Under the pieces are notes generated by a model. That model ran no database searches and was not told the DNA's origin. It was given only the letters and a program-made list of their open reading frames with translations. From an uncultured Collinsella sp. (GTDB lineage: Bacteria; Actinomycetota; Coriobacteriia; Coriobacteriales; Coriobacteriaceae), in contig CABVBR010000023.1 of assembly GCA_902496645.1 (NCBI GenBank), positions 1 through 19,731 of the forward strand: DNA of 19,731 nt. Reading direction: 5' to 3'. The translations under genes and the position numbers were made by a program. Shown here piece after piece: positions 7,434 to 15,069 of the stretch. The stretch's first letter is position 1. Each line of letters starts with the position of its first letter.

Positions 7434-8200
7434 CTACTTGAACTGTTCGCGGTATGCCTTGCATACCTCATCGACCGGGCCGTCCATACGAAGGTCGCCC
7501 TTCTCAATCCAAACGCACGCTGGCAGATGTGCTCAACCTGCTCCATGGAATGCGACACGAACAAAACCGTCACGTCACCGCTCTGGATAAAGTGCTGAAT
7601 ACGGGCCTCGCACTTTTGCTGGAAGAACACTTCGCCGACGGAAAGCATCTCATCGACGATCAGGATATCGGGCTCGGTAATGGTGGCGATTGCAAAAGCA
7701 ATGCGCGCAACCATACCCGAAGAGAAGTTCTTGAGCGGCATGTCGACAAAGTTCTGCAGCTCAACGAACTCGATAATGCCATCAAAGTCGGCATCGATAA
7801 ATTCCTTGGTATAGCCGACTAGCGCAACGTTCAAATAAATGTTCTCGCGTGCCATCAGCTCGGGATCAAAGCCAGCTCCAAGCTCAATCAGAAGTGCAAT
7901 GTTGCCATGAACCTTAACGCTGCCCTCGCTAGGCTCGAGCACACCAGCGATAATCTTGAGCATCGTGGACTTGCCGGAACCATTAGTACCGGCCAAGCCC
8001 ACGACCTCACCGCGGTGAATATCAAACGAAATGTGCTTAAGCGCCCTAAACTCCTCAAAGAACAACTCATGCTTAACGAGCTTAATAAAACATTCTTTGA
8101 GGCTGGTCAGCGAGTCAGACGCCACGTTAAAGATCATGGTGGTGGCGTCGACCTCGACAGCCAGAGGCTGCTCGTTGTAATCAACAACAGATTCAGTCAT
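7434..8200 (-). pseudogene. Frameshifted Wzt/TagH-type ABC transporter ATPase
   Basis: The first 229 residues (from ATG 8200, or GTG 8203) carry Walker A (GTNGSGKST), the FSSGMVARI signature, DILIVDE Walker B and SHS H-loop of polysaccharide-exporting ABC ATPases. At about 7514 one base is missing: the unshifted frame continues as VWIEKGDLRMDGPVDEVCKAY...QFK and stops at 7436-7434, exactly the family C-terminus. Restored, it would be 255 aa, close to the intact 251-aa copy at 13335. As read, the shifted frame adds an unrelated tail and runs to 7358, inside the tRNA gene. The lesion may be real or a one-base assembly error in a CC pair. Its permease is deleted (see 8213-8257), which favours decay. 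Confidence 0.85.
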
Positions 8201-8212
8201 CACAGCATTCCT

Positions 8213-8257
8213 TTAGATGTAGAAGATGAATTTGCGCTCGGACTTGTGGAAGACGGC
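8213..8257 (-). pseudogene. C-terminal scar of an ABC-2 permease
   Basis: On the minus strand the last codons read AVFHKSERKFIFYI, then TAA. The intact permease at 14100 ends IFVFKKTEHKFILYV. The scar sits immediately before the frameshifted ATPase, as the permease does in the intact locus, with the TAA overlapping that ATPase's ribosome binding site. Everything upstream of about 14 codons has been removed. Confidence 0.75.
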
Positions 8258-8286
8258 TACATCTCAGGATGCCAGGGCCAAACGGC

Positions 8287-8316
8287 TATACTTTCTACGA
8301 TTGAATATCAAAGGAG
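8287..8316 (+). promoter_or_regulatory. Candidate promoter and RBS of the membrane GT2 gene
   Basis: TATACT (8287-8292) could be a -10; no good -35 is seen. AAAGGAG lies six bases before the GTG at 8323 and fixes that start. Confidence 0.4.
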
Positions 8317-8322
8317 CATTGA

Positions 8323-9285
8323 GTGAATTCTGAATCTATTGCCGTTATTATCCCCTGCTACAACGAAGCCCTCACGATCGGCAAAGTCATTGACGACTTT
8401 CGCCGCGAACTACCGCAGGCGACAATCTATGTGTACGACAACAACTCGTCGGACGATACTTCCCGCATCGCTGCAGAACATGGCGCAACGGTGCGTTTTG
8501 AGCCGCGTCAGGGAAAGGGCAATGTCTGCCGTCAGATGTTCCGCGATATCGATGCCGATTGTTACCTGATGGTTGACGGAGACGACACCTACCCCGCCGA
8601 AGCGGCAAAAGCCCTCTGCTTGCCCATCCTTAATGGCACGGCCGACATGACGGTCGGAGACCGCCTTTCCAATGGAACCTATGCCGAGGAAAACAAACGT
8701 GCCTTCCATGGTTTTGGCAACAACTTGGTTCGAGCCATGATTAAGTGGATCTATGGCTACAGCTTCGAGGATGTTATGACGGGCTATCGCGCCATGAGCC
8801 GCCCCTTTGTCAAAACGTTCCCCGTGCTTTCTGAGGGCTTTCAGATCGAAACCGAACTCTCCATCCATGCCGTCGACCACCGCTGGCGCATCAAGGACGT
8901 GCCCATTGAGTACCGCGATCGCCCCGAAGGATCCGAATCTAAGCTTAATACCGTCAGCGATGGCATTAAGGTCGTCGCCATGATTGGCACGCTGTTCAAG
9001 GACTACCGCCCGCTCAAATTCTTCAGCCTCGTTGCGCTCCTGTTTGCAATAATCGGTCTTGCCCTGGGCATTCCCATCATTGTCGAGTATTTCCAGACCG
9101 GTCTTGTTCCGCGCTTCCCAACCGCCCTGCTCGCCGCATCGTTTATGTTCCTGTGTGGCTTAAGTCTCGCGACTGGTTTTATCCTCGACTCCGTGGCAAA
9201 GGTCGAAAAAAAGCAGTGGGAAGTCAATGTGTATAGCAAATACGCCTTCGGTGACTATCGCAACGACAACCCGAACGCAAGGTAA
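8323..9285 (+). CDS. Membrane GT2 glycosyltransferase, DPM1/GtrB-like
   Basis: 320 aa, GTG start after AAAGGAG. A GT-A fold domain begins IAVIIPCYNE (6-15). The nucleotide/metal motif is VDGDDTYP (84-91). GFQIETELS (172-180) is typical of polyprenyl-phosphate mannosyl/glucosyl synthases. Two membrane helices follow (about 232-255 and 266-289), with a short polar tail. Such enzymes usually transfer a sugar from a nucleotide donor to undecaprenyl phosphate on the inner membrane face, giving a lipid-linked donor for later use outside. The sugar cannot be told from sequence. It is the only intact gene among the scars between 7.4 and 9.9 kb, transcribed away from the dead transporter. It might serve the neighbouring glycan loci or act alone. 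Confidence 0.85.
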   Translation: MNSESIAVIIPCYNEALTIGKVIDDFRRELPQATIYVYDNNSSDDTSRIAAEHGATVRFEPRQGKGNVCRQMFRDIDADCYLMVDGDDTYPAEAAKALCLPILNGTADMTVGDRLSNGTYAEENKRAFHGFGNNLVRAMIKWIYGYSFEDVMTGYRAMSRPFVKTFPVLSEGFQIETELSIHAVDHRWRIKDVPIEYRDRPEGSESKLNTVSDGIKVVAMIGTLFKDYRPLKFFSLVALLFAIIGLALGIPIIVEYFQTGLVPRFPTALLAASFMFLCGLSLATGFILDSVAKVEKKQWEVNVYSKYAFGDYRNDNPNAR

Positions 9286-9297
9286 ACCGCCATACCG

Positions 9298-9333
9298 CGC
9301 ATTTCCATCGTCTTGCCGTGCTACAACGAGTAG
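9298..9333 (+). pseudogene. N-terminal scar of a GT2 glycosyltransferase
   Basis: Thirteen bases after the preceding gene, the + frame reads RISIVLPCYNE then TAG. This is the canonical first strand of a GT2 domain. Nothing of the rest of that domain follows. It may be the head of the same lost gene whose tail is the fragment at 9333-9443. Confidence 0.5.
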
Positions 9334-9443
9334 GCGCAGACGGCGCTTGGTACGAGCTCGACAACACCGAAAGCCTCTACGCCGCCACGATGGACAAGTG
9401 GCGCCGCACGCAATACCCGGAGTTCGCCGAGCGCGTCTCATAA
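9333..9443 (+). pseudogene. Unidentified C-terminal coding fragment
   Basis: About 36 codons ending in TAA at 9441 read WYELDNTESLYAATMDKW then RRTQYPEFAERVS. Composition and codon use look coding, but there is no start and no recognised family. It is in a different frame from the GT2 scar just upstream, consistent with an internal deletion joining two gene ends. Confidence 0.35.
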
Positions 9444-9454
9444 CCAGTACTCCG

Positions 9455-9510
9455 GATGTGACCCAGAATGGCGGGAAGGCAAAGCCGCAACCGCCATTTT
9501 GGGTCACATC
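9455..9510. repeat. 56-base near-perfect palindrome
   Basis: Two 20-base arms (9455-9474 and 9491-9510) are complementary except for one G-T position. The 16-base centre contains a further small GGC-AAA-GCC stem. It lies exactly where the nucleoside hydrolase homology ends, both arms carrying GATGTGACCC. It could be a REP-like or miniature mobile element, or the product of an inverted rearrangement. There is no T-run, so a simple terminator is less likely. Confidence 0.7.
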
Positions 9511-9846
9511 GAGGCGGCACATAACGATGTGTAGCCCGCTCGAGACCACAATCTGCGCAGCCTCGGGGTCGTCCCATATGTTGAACTCGGCGTACACGGT
9601 CGCGTTTCCGCCAACCGTGGTGCCGCCCATGAGGACGATGCGATCGATACGATCGGCACGCCCCGAGTGTGTACATGGGAACAGCGTGATGTTCGTCAAG
9701 GGACCGGTTGGAACGAGCGTCATCTTGGTATCGTCGGGCAACCCGGAAATAGAGCGGGCCATCTCCACGATTGCCGGCTCATCGGACAGCTTGCGGTCGG
9801 CCGCCCCCTCAAGCACGGCCTCGCCCAACCCCGACACACCATGCAC
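9502..9846 (-). pseudogene. Nucleoside hydrolase internal fragment
   Basis: About 115 codons carry clear inosine/uridine-preferring nucleoside hydrolase motifs: VHGVSGLGEAVLEG, LVPTGPLTNIT, IVLMGGTTVGGNATVYAEFN followed by DPEAAQIV, and IVMCRLDVT. The N-terminal DTDxGxDD metal site is absent, and homology stops at the palindrome (9510), so the C-terminal half is gone too. An intact enzyme (about 310 aa) would hydrolyse ribonucleosides for salvage. It is unrelated to the flanking glycan genes, so the locus has been assembled from several sources. Confidence 0.78.
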
Positions 9847-9893
9847 TCTCCTATCAGTCCGAGTATAGGACGAGCACGCCTCACGGGGGCAAT

Positions 9894-11129
9894 CTACTTC
9901 GAGCGCTCGGCGATCAAACTCCGAATGAGGTCGACGGTCGTCTCGTAAGAATGCGGGCGGTCGAACTGTGCCGCCGCGAGCTCGCGCGCCACGCGACCCA
10001 TGCGCGCGCGTCCTGTCTCGTCCTCGACAAGCTCGCAAATCACCCTGGCGAGCCCCTCGGCGTCACCCGGCACAACGTTCACACCAAAGCCGTCGCGCAC
10101 GACCTTCTCACGAAACTCGGCGTTCATGGACGTGTTGATCATGGGACGTCCCGAGGCCAGGTAATCGCCGATCTTGGTGGGCACGCTCTGGGGCGCGTTC
10201 GCCACCAGCGAGTTGACCACCATGTCGGACGCCTTGAGCCAAGCCGCCATGGCGCGGTACGGCATGTAGCCCAAAAGCTCAGCAGGCGACCCGGTTCGCT
10301 CAACCGCCGCCTCGACGGAAGCGCGCTCGGGGCCATCGCCGAGAATCTTGAGCCTGAGCTCGGGATGCGCCTTGGCAGCTATCGCCACAGCCTCGACGAG
10401 CGTCTCCAAGTCGTAGAGCGCCGAGATATTACCCGCGTAGGCAACCCAGACCTCGCCCTCGGGCTTTTCCACGGAGCCGGCGTTCTCAGCGGCGCCCGCG
10501 TCAAACTCCTCGAGGTCGTTGCCCACGTACACCACGAGCTTGGGGATATCCTCGGCGCGGTCGCGGAAAGGGCGCGCGGCGTACTCGTCGGACGTACCCA
10601 CCACGGCGTCCGCCAACGCGTACGCGCGACGAGCTTGGCGCTCGAACGGAGCGAAGGCTATGTCGGACAGCACCGGAACGTCGAGCGCGATACGGAAGGC
10701 CTCGGGCCACAGGTCGTTCACGTCGACCACGAAGGGGATGCCGTAGCGTTTTGCGGACCGTCCCACGGCGAGCGTCACATCGTTGGGCGGAATCTGGCAG
10801 TAGATGAGGTCGTAGTCGTGGTCCGCATCGAAGTACGCCGTCACGTGCTTGGCCATCACATGGTGCGCCCAGATGCGCTGGGGACACATGTTGGCGGGAT
10901 AGCTCGGCTCGGCAATGAACTTCACGCTGAACGCGTGCATACTCGTGTCGAACGTCGCCAAATCACGCTGGCGCTTCTCCCAGTGCTGGAAGCCGCTCGT
11001 GATGAAGTCGACATCGAAGCCCCGCTCCACGAGAAGCGTCGCGAGGAACGTGTAGCGCGTGGCACCCTTGACCTCGTGGCCAAGCTTGGCGTCGGCGCTG
11101 AATATGGCTATGCGCGGTTTGCGGCTCAT
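9894..11129 (-). CDS. GT4 (GT-B fold) glycosyltransferase
   Basis: 411 aa. The N-terminal Rossmann half begins RIAIFSADAKLGHE and contains DVNDLWPE (136-143). The C-terminal donor-binding half has YAGNIS (231-236), KILGDGP (261-267) and PTKIGDYLASGRP (317-329), the usual GT4 donor-sugar segments. No membrane helix is evident, so it is expected to be cytoplasmic or peripheral, adding a sugar to the lipid-linked glycan from a nucleotide donor. It is the last gene of the five-gene export operon, 21 bases after the preceding GT2 gene, with AAGGGA before the ATG. No convincing terminator follows, only a weak CCTAT/ATAGG stem near 9851-9870. Linkage and donor are not predictable. Confidence 0.87.
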   Translation of the reverse strand: MSRKPRIAIFSADAKLGHEVKGATRYTFLATLLVERGFDVDFITSGFQHWEKRQRDLATFDTSMHAFSVKFIAEPSYPANMCPQRIWAHHVMAKHVTAYFDADHDYDLIYCQIPPNDVTLAVGRSAKRYGIPFVVDVNDLWPEAFRIALDVPVLSDIAFAPFERQARRAYALADAVVGTSDEYAARPFRDRAEDIPKLVVYVGNDLEEFDAGAAENAGSVEKPEGEVWVAYAGNISALYDLETLVEAVAIAAKAHPELRLKILGDGPERASVEAAVERTGSPAELLGYMPYRAMAAWLKASDMVVNSLVANAPQSVPTKIGDYLASGRPMINTSMNAEFREKVVRDGFGVNVVPGDAEGLARVICELVEDETGRARMGRVARELAAAQFDRPHSYETTVDLIRSLIAERSK

Positions 11130-11150
11130 GGATCATCCCTTGGTAACGTG

Positions 11151-12209
11151 CTAGTGACGGCGCTTGGAGACCAAGCGCTTGATAGAGTTGTACGAGAAGC
11201 TCAGGCGGTTGAGGAGCGTGGCCATACGATAACGCTGCTCGCCGCGCGCCCACTGGTCTATGTCCGCACGCCTCAGCTCGCGTCGGAACGCCTTGGCGCG
11301 CGCACGCCCACGGCTGCGGTCCTCATCGAACAGCAACGCGATGTTGTAGTGCGTGTCAACGATGAGGTGGACCTTCTCGCGCACGTAGCAGACGGACTCA
11401 TTCGAAAGCTTCTCCCCGCTCGCGGCGCACACCTCGCCATGCTCACAGCGTTCAAGGTAATCCAGGAGCTCCATGACCACACGGTCGTGATCGTCCCAGC
11501 GGCGCACGTAGTTCGCCTGGCTCACGGACTGGTTCTCGTTGCCCACCAGGTACTGGTATACCTCGATATCGAGGTAGCAGATGGTAGAGGCGGGCACACT
11601 TGCCTTGACCACATACTCGTAGTCCTCGTAGAAGGTGTGCTCGAGCAGGTGGATGCCGATACCGCGTAGGTAGTCCGTGCGCGCGGTGAGCGTGTGAATC
11701 ATGATCTGGAACACGGTGTCGCCGTTGGTGAGAACGCTGGAGAAGTCGAGCGCGCGACCCGTGACAACACCCTTGGCGAGCGGGAACAGACGCTCCTCGC
11801 CAGAAGTCATGTCGATCTCGCGCTTCTTATCTACCACAAGGTCGCAATCGAGGTCGGCAAGACGCTCAAGCAGCTCAGCCATACCGTCCGCGTTCACCCA
11901 GTCGTCGCCGTCCACCACGCGGAAATAGCGCCCGCGCGCCTCGGCCAGGCCGGCGTTCACGGCTGAGCCGTGGCCTCCGTTCTTCTTGGAGATGACGCGG
12001 ATCACGCCATGGCTGCGCGCGGCGAACTCCTCCGCAAGTGCACGGGAGCCGTCGGTGGAGCCATCGTCCACCACGACGACCTCGAGCTTGCCCACGAATC
12101 TCGGGTCGAGGTAGGACTCGAGACCTCGCGCGAGGTAGCTCTCGACGTTGTACGCGGGAACGGCAATGGTAAGCTGCGGCGCAGATGTATCAAACGTGCT
12201 CTTGGACAC
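11151..12209 (-). CDS. GT2 glycosyltransferase
   Basis: 352 aa. The GT-A domain starts LTIAVPAYNVESYL (13-26), with DDGSTD (48-53) and the DxD-type VDGDDW (99-104). FYEDYEY further on probably supplies the acidic catalytic base. The C-terminal third is basic and helical, with no membrane segment. The GTG start has AGGAG six bases upstream, and the gene begins eight bases after the preceding GT. This is the CpsI/WaaB-like class of cytoplasmic GT2 enzymes that extend capsule or wall glycans. Donor unknown. Confidence 0.87.
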   Translation of the reverse strand: MSKSTFDTSAPQLTIAVPAYNVESYLARGLESYLDPRFVGKLEVVVVDDGSTDGSRALAEEFAARSHGVIRVISKKNGGHGSAVNAGLAEARGRYFRVVDGDDWVNADGMAELLERLADLDCDLVVDKKREIDMTSGEERLFPLAKGVVTGRALDFSSVLTNGDTVFQIMIHTLTARTDYLRGIGIHLLEHTFYEDYEYVVKASVPASTICYLDIEVYQYLVGNENQSVSQANYVRRWDDHDRVVMELLDYLERCEHGEVCAASGEKLSNESVCYVREKVHLIVDTHYNIALLFDEDRSRGRARAKAFRRELRRADIDQWARGEQRYRMATLLNRLSFSYNSIKRLVSKRRH

Positions 12210-12217
12210 GGGAGCTC

Positions 12218-13333
12218 CTAACGGGAGAACGTGGCTTTACGGTACGCGAGGCCGGCACGCGACCTCATGAGGTGGATGATGCGGCCGGCGGCGCACCACA
12301 CCAGAGCGCTGTGCGTCTTGAGGAGGCCCACGCACACGCGGGCTCCCCTGCCCTGCGGGCACGCATCCAGGACGAGCGCGCGGAAGAGCTCGTCGTCCAT
12401 GATACTGCGGCAGAAGGCCACGCGGCCTGCATGGTTTAGCCCCGCGCGCGCATCGCAGTTGCGCTCGAGCGCGGACAAGATGTAGCGCGCATAGCGAGCC
12501 CCGAGGCGGGAGCGGACATCGGCGGAATCGAGGCCCCACGACACCTGCTGGCGGTATACATCATCGATGCGGCGGCGATGCACCTCGTAGTACTCGGGCA
12601 CGAATTTGGCCGTCAGGTTGGCGGCCACGCGCTTCTCGTAGCGGTACAAGGGACGCGCAACGAGCGCAAGGTTCTCAACGCGATTAAAGACAGCAACGTT
12701 AAAGACGATGTCCTCGATGAGGGGAACGGTCTCAAACGCGATGCCGTCCAGCACCTCCGCACGGTAGACCTTGTTCCACGCATAGCCTAGAAGCGTGCGG
12801 TCCTCGAGGTCGAGAACCTGCGCGTGCGCATCGGAGCCCGAAAAAGCCCCGTCGAGCGCCGGCACGATGTCGTGCGCACCGCATACGGAACCGTCCGCAT
12901 CGAAGATCTCCTCGGTAAGTCCGAACACCACGACATCGGTCCTGGCCTCCGCATCAGCCTGGGAACGGATCTTCTCGGCACAGCGCTCGAGCAGGTCGGG
13001 AGCGTACGCATCATCCGGATCGGGCATCCAAACGTAGCGTCCGCGGGCGGCGGAGATGCCGGTGTTGCGAGCATCGGCGAGACCATGGTTAACTTTATGA
13101 CGCACGAGGCGAATGCGCGGATCCTCGGCAGCAGCATACTCGACGAGCTCCGCGACGTTATCGGGAGAAGCGTCGTCCACGCAGATGAGCTCCCAGTCCG
13201 CACACGTCTGCGCGCGGATGCACGCGATGGCGGAGGGTAGGTAGGCCGCGACTCGGTAGCACGGCATAATGATCGAGAACAACGGCCGGGCGCCGACGCC
13301 CCGCTCCGCCGGCTTGTCGCACGTGCCGGACAT
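12218..13333 (-). CDS. GT2 glycosyltransferase
   Basis: 371 aa. FSIIMPCYRVAAYL (19-32), CVDDASPD (51-58) and a PDPDD (104-108) version of the DxD motif identify a GT-A fold GT2 enzyme. VPLIEDIVFN carries the likely catalytic acid pair. A basic C-terminal helical tail may hold it at the membrane. ATG is separated from the ATPase stop by one base and has no clear ribosome binding site of its own, so translation is probably coupled to the transporter gene. Substrate unknown. Confidence 0.87.
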   Translation of the reverse strand: MSGTCDKPAERGVGARPLFSIIMPCYRVAAYLPSAIACIRAQTCADWELICVDDASPDNVAELVEYAAAEDPRIRLVRHKVNHGLADARNTGISAARGRYVWMPDPDDAYAPDLLERCAEKIRSQADAEARTDVVVFGLTEEIFDADGSVCGAHDIVPALDGAFSGSDAHAQVLDLEDRTLLGYAWNKVYRAEVLDGIAFETVPLIEDIVFNVAVFNRVENLALVARPLYRYEKRVAANLTAKFVPEYYEVHRRRIDDVYRQQVSWGLDSADVRSRLGARYARYILSALERNCDARAGLNHAGRVAFCRSIMDDELFRALVLDACPQGRGARVCVGLLKTHSALVWCAAGRIIHLMRSRAGLAYRKATFSR

Positions 13334-13334
13334 G

Positions 13335-14090
13335 CTAGTCGAACTGTGCCCTATATGCCGAGCACACCTCGTCCACAGGACCGATCATGCGCTCGTGGCC
13401 CTTCTCGATCCACACCGCGGAGGTGCAGATGCGCTCCACCTGCTCGATGGAATGGCTCACGAACAACACGGTCACGTTGCCGGAATCTATGAAGCTCTGG
13501 ATACGGCGCTCGCACTTCTGCTGGAAAAACACGTCGCCCACGGAGAGCGTCTCATCGACGATGAGGATGTCGGGCTCCACCACGGTGGCGATGGCGAACG
13601 CGATGCGCGCGACCATACCGGATGAGTAGTTCTTCATGGGCATGTCGAGGAAGTCGCGCAGCTCGGCGAAGTCCACGATCTCGTCCAGGTGCTCCTCCAT
13701 GAACTGCTTGGAGTAACCCAAAAGTGCACCATTGAGGAAGATGTTCTCACGCGCGGTGAGCTCGAGGTCGAAACCAGCGCCCAGCTCGATGAGGGGCGCA
13801 ATGTTGCCACGAACCGTCACGGTGCCTTTCGTGGGCTCGAGCACGCCGGCGATGATCTTGAGCATGGTGGACTTACCTGAACCGTTGGTTCCCACCAGGC
13901 CGATGACCTCGCCCTTCTTAACCTTGAAGCTCACGTGCTCCAGAGCATGGAACTCCTTGAAGAACAACTCGTGGCGCATGAGCTTAATGAAATACTCCTT
14001 GAGGGAGTTGAGCTGCTCGCTGGCCATGTTGAAAACCATCGTGACGTCGTCGACCTCGATGGCGTACTCGGTGTTGGTAGCGTCTGCCAT
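13335..14090 (-). CDS. Polysaccharide/teichoic acid ABC exporter ATPase (Wzt/TagH type)
   Basis: 251 aa. Walker A GTNGSGKST (67-75), IELGAGF (101-107, family-specific), signature YSSGMVARI (155-163), Walker B DILIVDE (174-180) and SHS (212-214). The helix before the core (LKEYFIKLMRHELFF) is characteristic of this family. It ends right after the nucleotide-binding domain, so it lacks the C-terminal carbohydrate-binding module of O9a-type Wzt. Chain-length control by terminal modification is therefore not expected from this subunit. With the permease next to it, it should export a finished undecaprenyl-linked glycan. A frameshifted paralogue lies at 7434-8200. Confidence 0.93.
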   Translation of the reverse strand: MADATNTEYAIEVDDVTMVFNMASEQLNSLKEYFIKLMRHELFFKEFHALEHVSFKVKKGEVIGLVGTNGSGKSTMLKIIAGVLEPTKGTVTVRGNIAPLIELGAGFDLELTARENIFLNGALLGYSKQFMEEHLDEIVDFAELRDFLDMPMKNYSSGMVARIAFAIATVVEPDILIVDETLSVGDVFFQQKCERRIQSFIDSGNVTVLFVSHSIEQVERICTSAVWIEKGHERMIGPVDEVCSAYRAQFD

Positions 14091-14099
14091 GGTTCCGCC

Positions 14100-14912
14100 T
14101 TAGACGTAGAGGATGAACTTGTGCTCGGTCTTCTTGAACACGAAGATACCGATGATGAGTGCGATGATGGCCCACGCGATGCACATGAGGAGCACCGTGG
14201 GCGTTGGGTTCTGCTGCCACAGGAAGATGTCACGCATGAACTCGAGATAGTTGTACATGGGGTTTATCTTCACCAGCATGATGATCCAGTGCGGGGCGCC
14301 CTTGTCGATAAGCAGGGAGAGGTCCCAAAAGATGGGCGTGAGGTAGGTCCACGCGATGATGACGACGCCCCACAGGTGGATAATGTCGCGGAAGAAGACG
14401 GAGAGCGCGCCAATGGCCATGCCCACGCCAATGCAAAAGAGCATCAGCAAGAACAGGCACAGGGGCAGCCAGATGAAGTGCCACGTGGGCATAACCTGGA
14501 AGAACAGCATGACGATGGCCACGGCGATGAGCGAGAAAGCGAAGTTCACGAGCGCGAACAAGACCTTCTGCACCGGGAAGATGTACCGGTTGACCTTGAC
14601 CTTCTTGAGCAGAGACGCGGCGTTGATGATGCTCGTGAGCGCCGCGTTGGTGGAGTCACTCATGAGCGAGAACGTCACGTTGCCCACGATGAGGTAGAGC
14701 GGGAAGTTGGGGACGTTGCTGCCAAACATGTAAGAGAACACGATGGACATGACGATCATCATGAGCAACGGGTTGAGAACGCTCCACAACACGCCGAGGA
14801 AACTACGGCGGTACTTGAGCTTGAAGTCCTTGGTGACGAGCTGCTCGAGGATGAGCAGGTCCTTCTTATACGGACGCGGGGCCTTTTCGGTTGCGAGAGT
14901 CTGTGAGGACAC
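14100..14912 (-). CDS. Polysaccharide/teichoic acid ABC exporter permease (Wzm/TagG type)
   Basis: 270 aa with about six membrane helices. The N-terminal LVTKDFKLKYRRSFLGVLW is the cytoplasmic amphipathic segment of ABC-2 permeases in this family. The FFRDI segment and the C-terminal FKKTEHKFILYV are also typical. It is the first gene of the export operon, nine bases before the ATPase. GTG at 14912 is supported by AGGGAGG eight bases upstream. The likely job is moving a lipid-linked glycan across the cytoplasmic membrane. Confidence 0.93.
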   Translation of the reverse strand: MSSQTLATEKAPRPYKKDLLILEQLVTKDFKLKYRRSFLGVLWSVLNPLLMMIVMSIVFSYMFGSNVPNFPLYLIVGNVTFSLMSDSTNAALTSIINAASLLKKVKVNRYIFPVQKVLFALVNFAFSLIAVAIVMLFFQVMPTWHFIWLPLCLFLLMLFCIGVGMAIGALSVFFRDIIHLWGVVIIAWTYLTPIFWDLSLLIDKGAPHWIIMLVKINPMYNYLEFMRDIFLWQQNPTPTVLLMCIAWAIIALIIGIFVFKKTEHKFILYV

Positions 14913-14972
14913 CGACGACGCCTCCCTATTGATTGCACGTTAGCGGCAGATGCCGCCCTTGCCGAACAACGT

Positions 14973-14978
14973 ATGATA
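14973..14978 (-). promoter_or_regulatory. Candidate -10 of the export operon
   Basis: TGT-TATCAT on the minus strand is an extended -10, about 60 bases before the permease GTG. No good -35 is visible. The same TATCAT with TGC occurs before the gene at 16402, so both may use similar promoters. Confidence 0.4.
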
Positions 14979-15069
14979 ACACAGGGGCGCTTGCGCGATT
15001 TCTTGCCTCGACGAGCTGCATACAATCAGGAGAGTCGGGTGCGCGCTCATGAGAACACAAGCAGGACCC

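Noticed and set aside
9160..10038. 292-codon minus-strand frame taken as one gene
   Set aside because: Only 9502-9846 has nucleoside hydrolase homology. The ends are antisense or out-of-frame readings of the flanking GT genes and of the palindrome.
9771..11669. 632-codon open frame on the plus strand
   Set aside because: It lies opposite a GT4 gene and a GT2 gene that have full family motifs. Its His/Arg/Val-rich product has no domain; it is an antisense shadow of GC-rich codons.
13935..14906. 323-codon plus-strand frame rich in Glu, His and Asp
   Set aside because: Exact antisense of the ABC permease and the start of the ATPase; low-complexity product.
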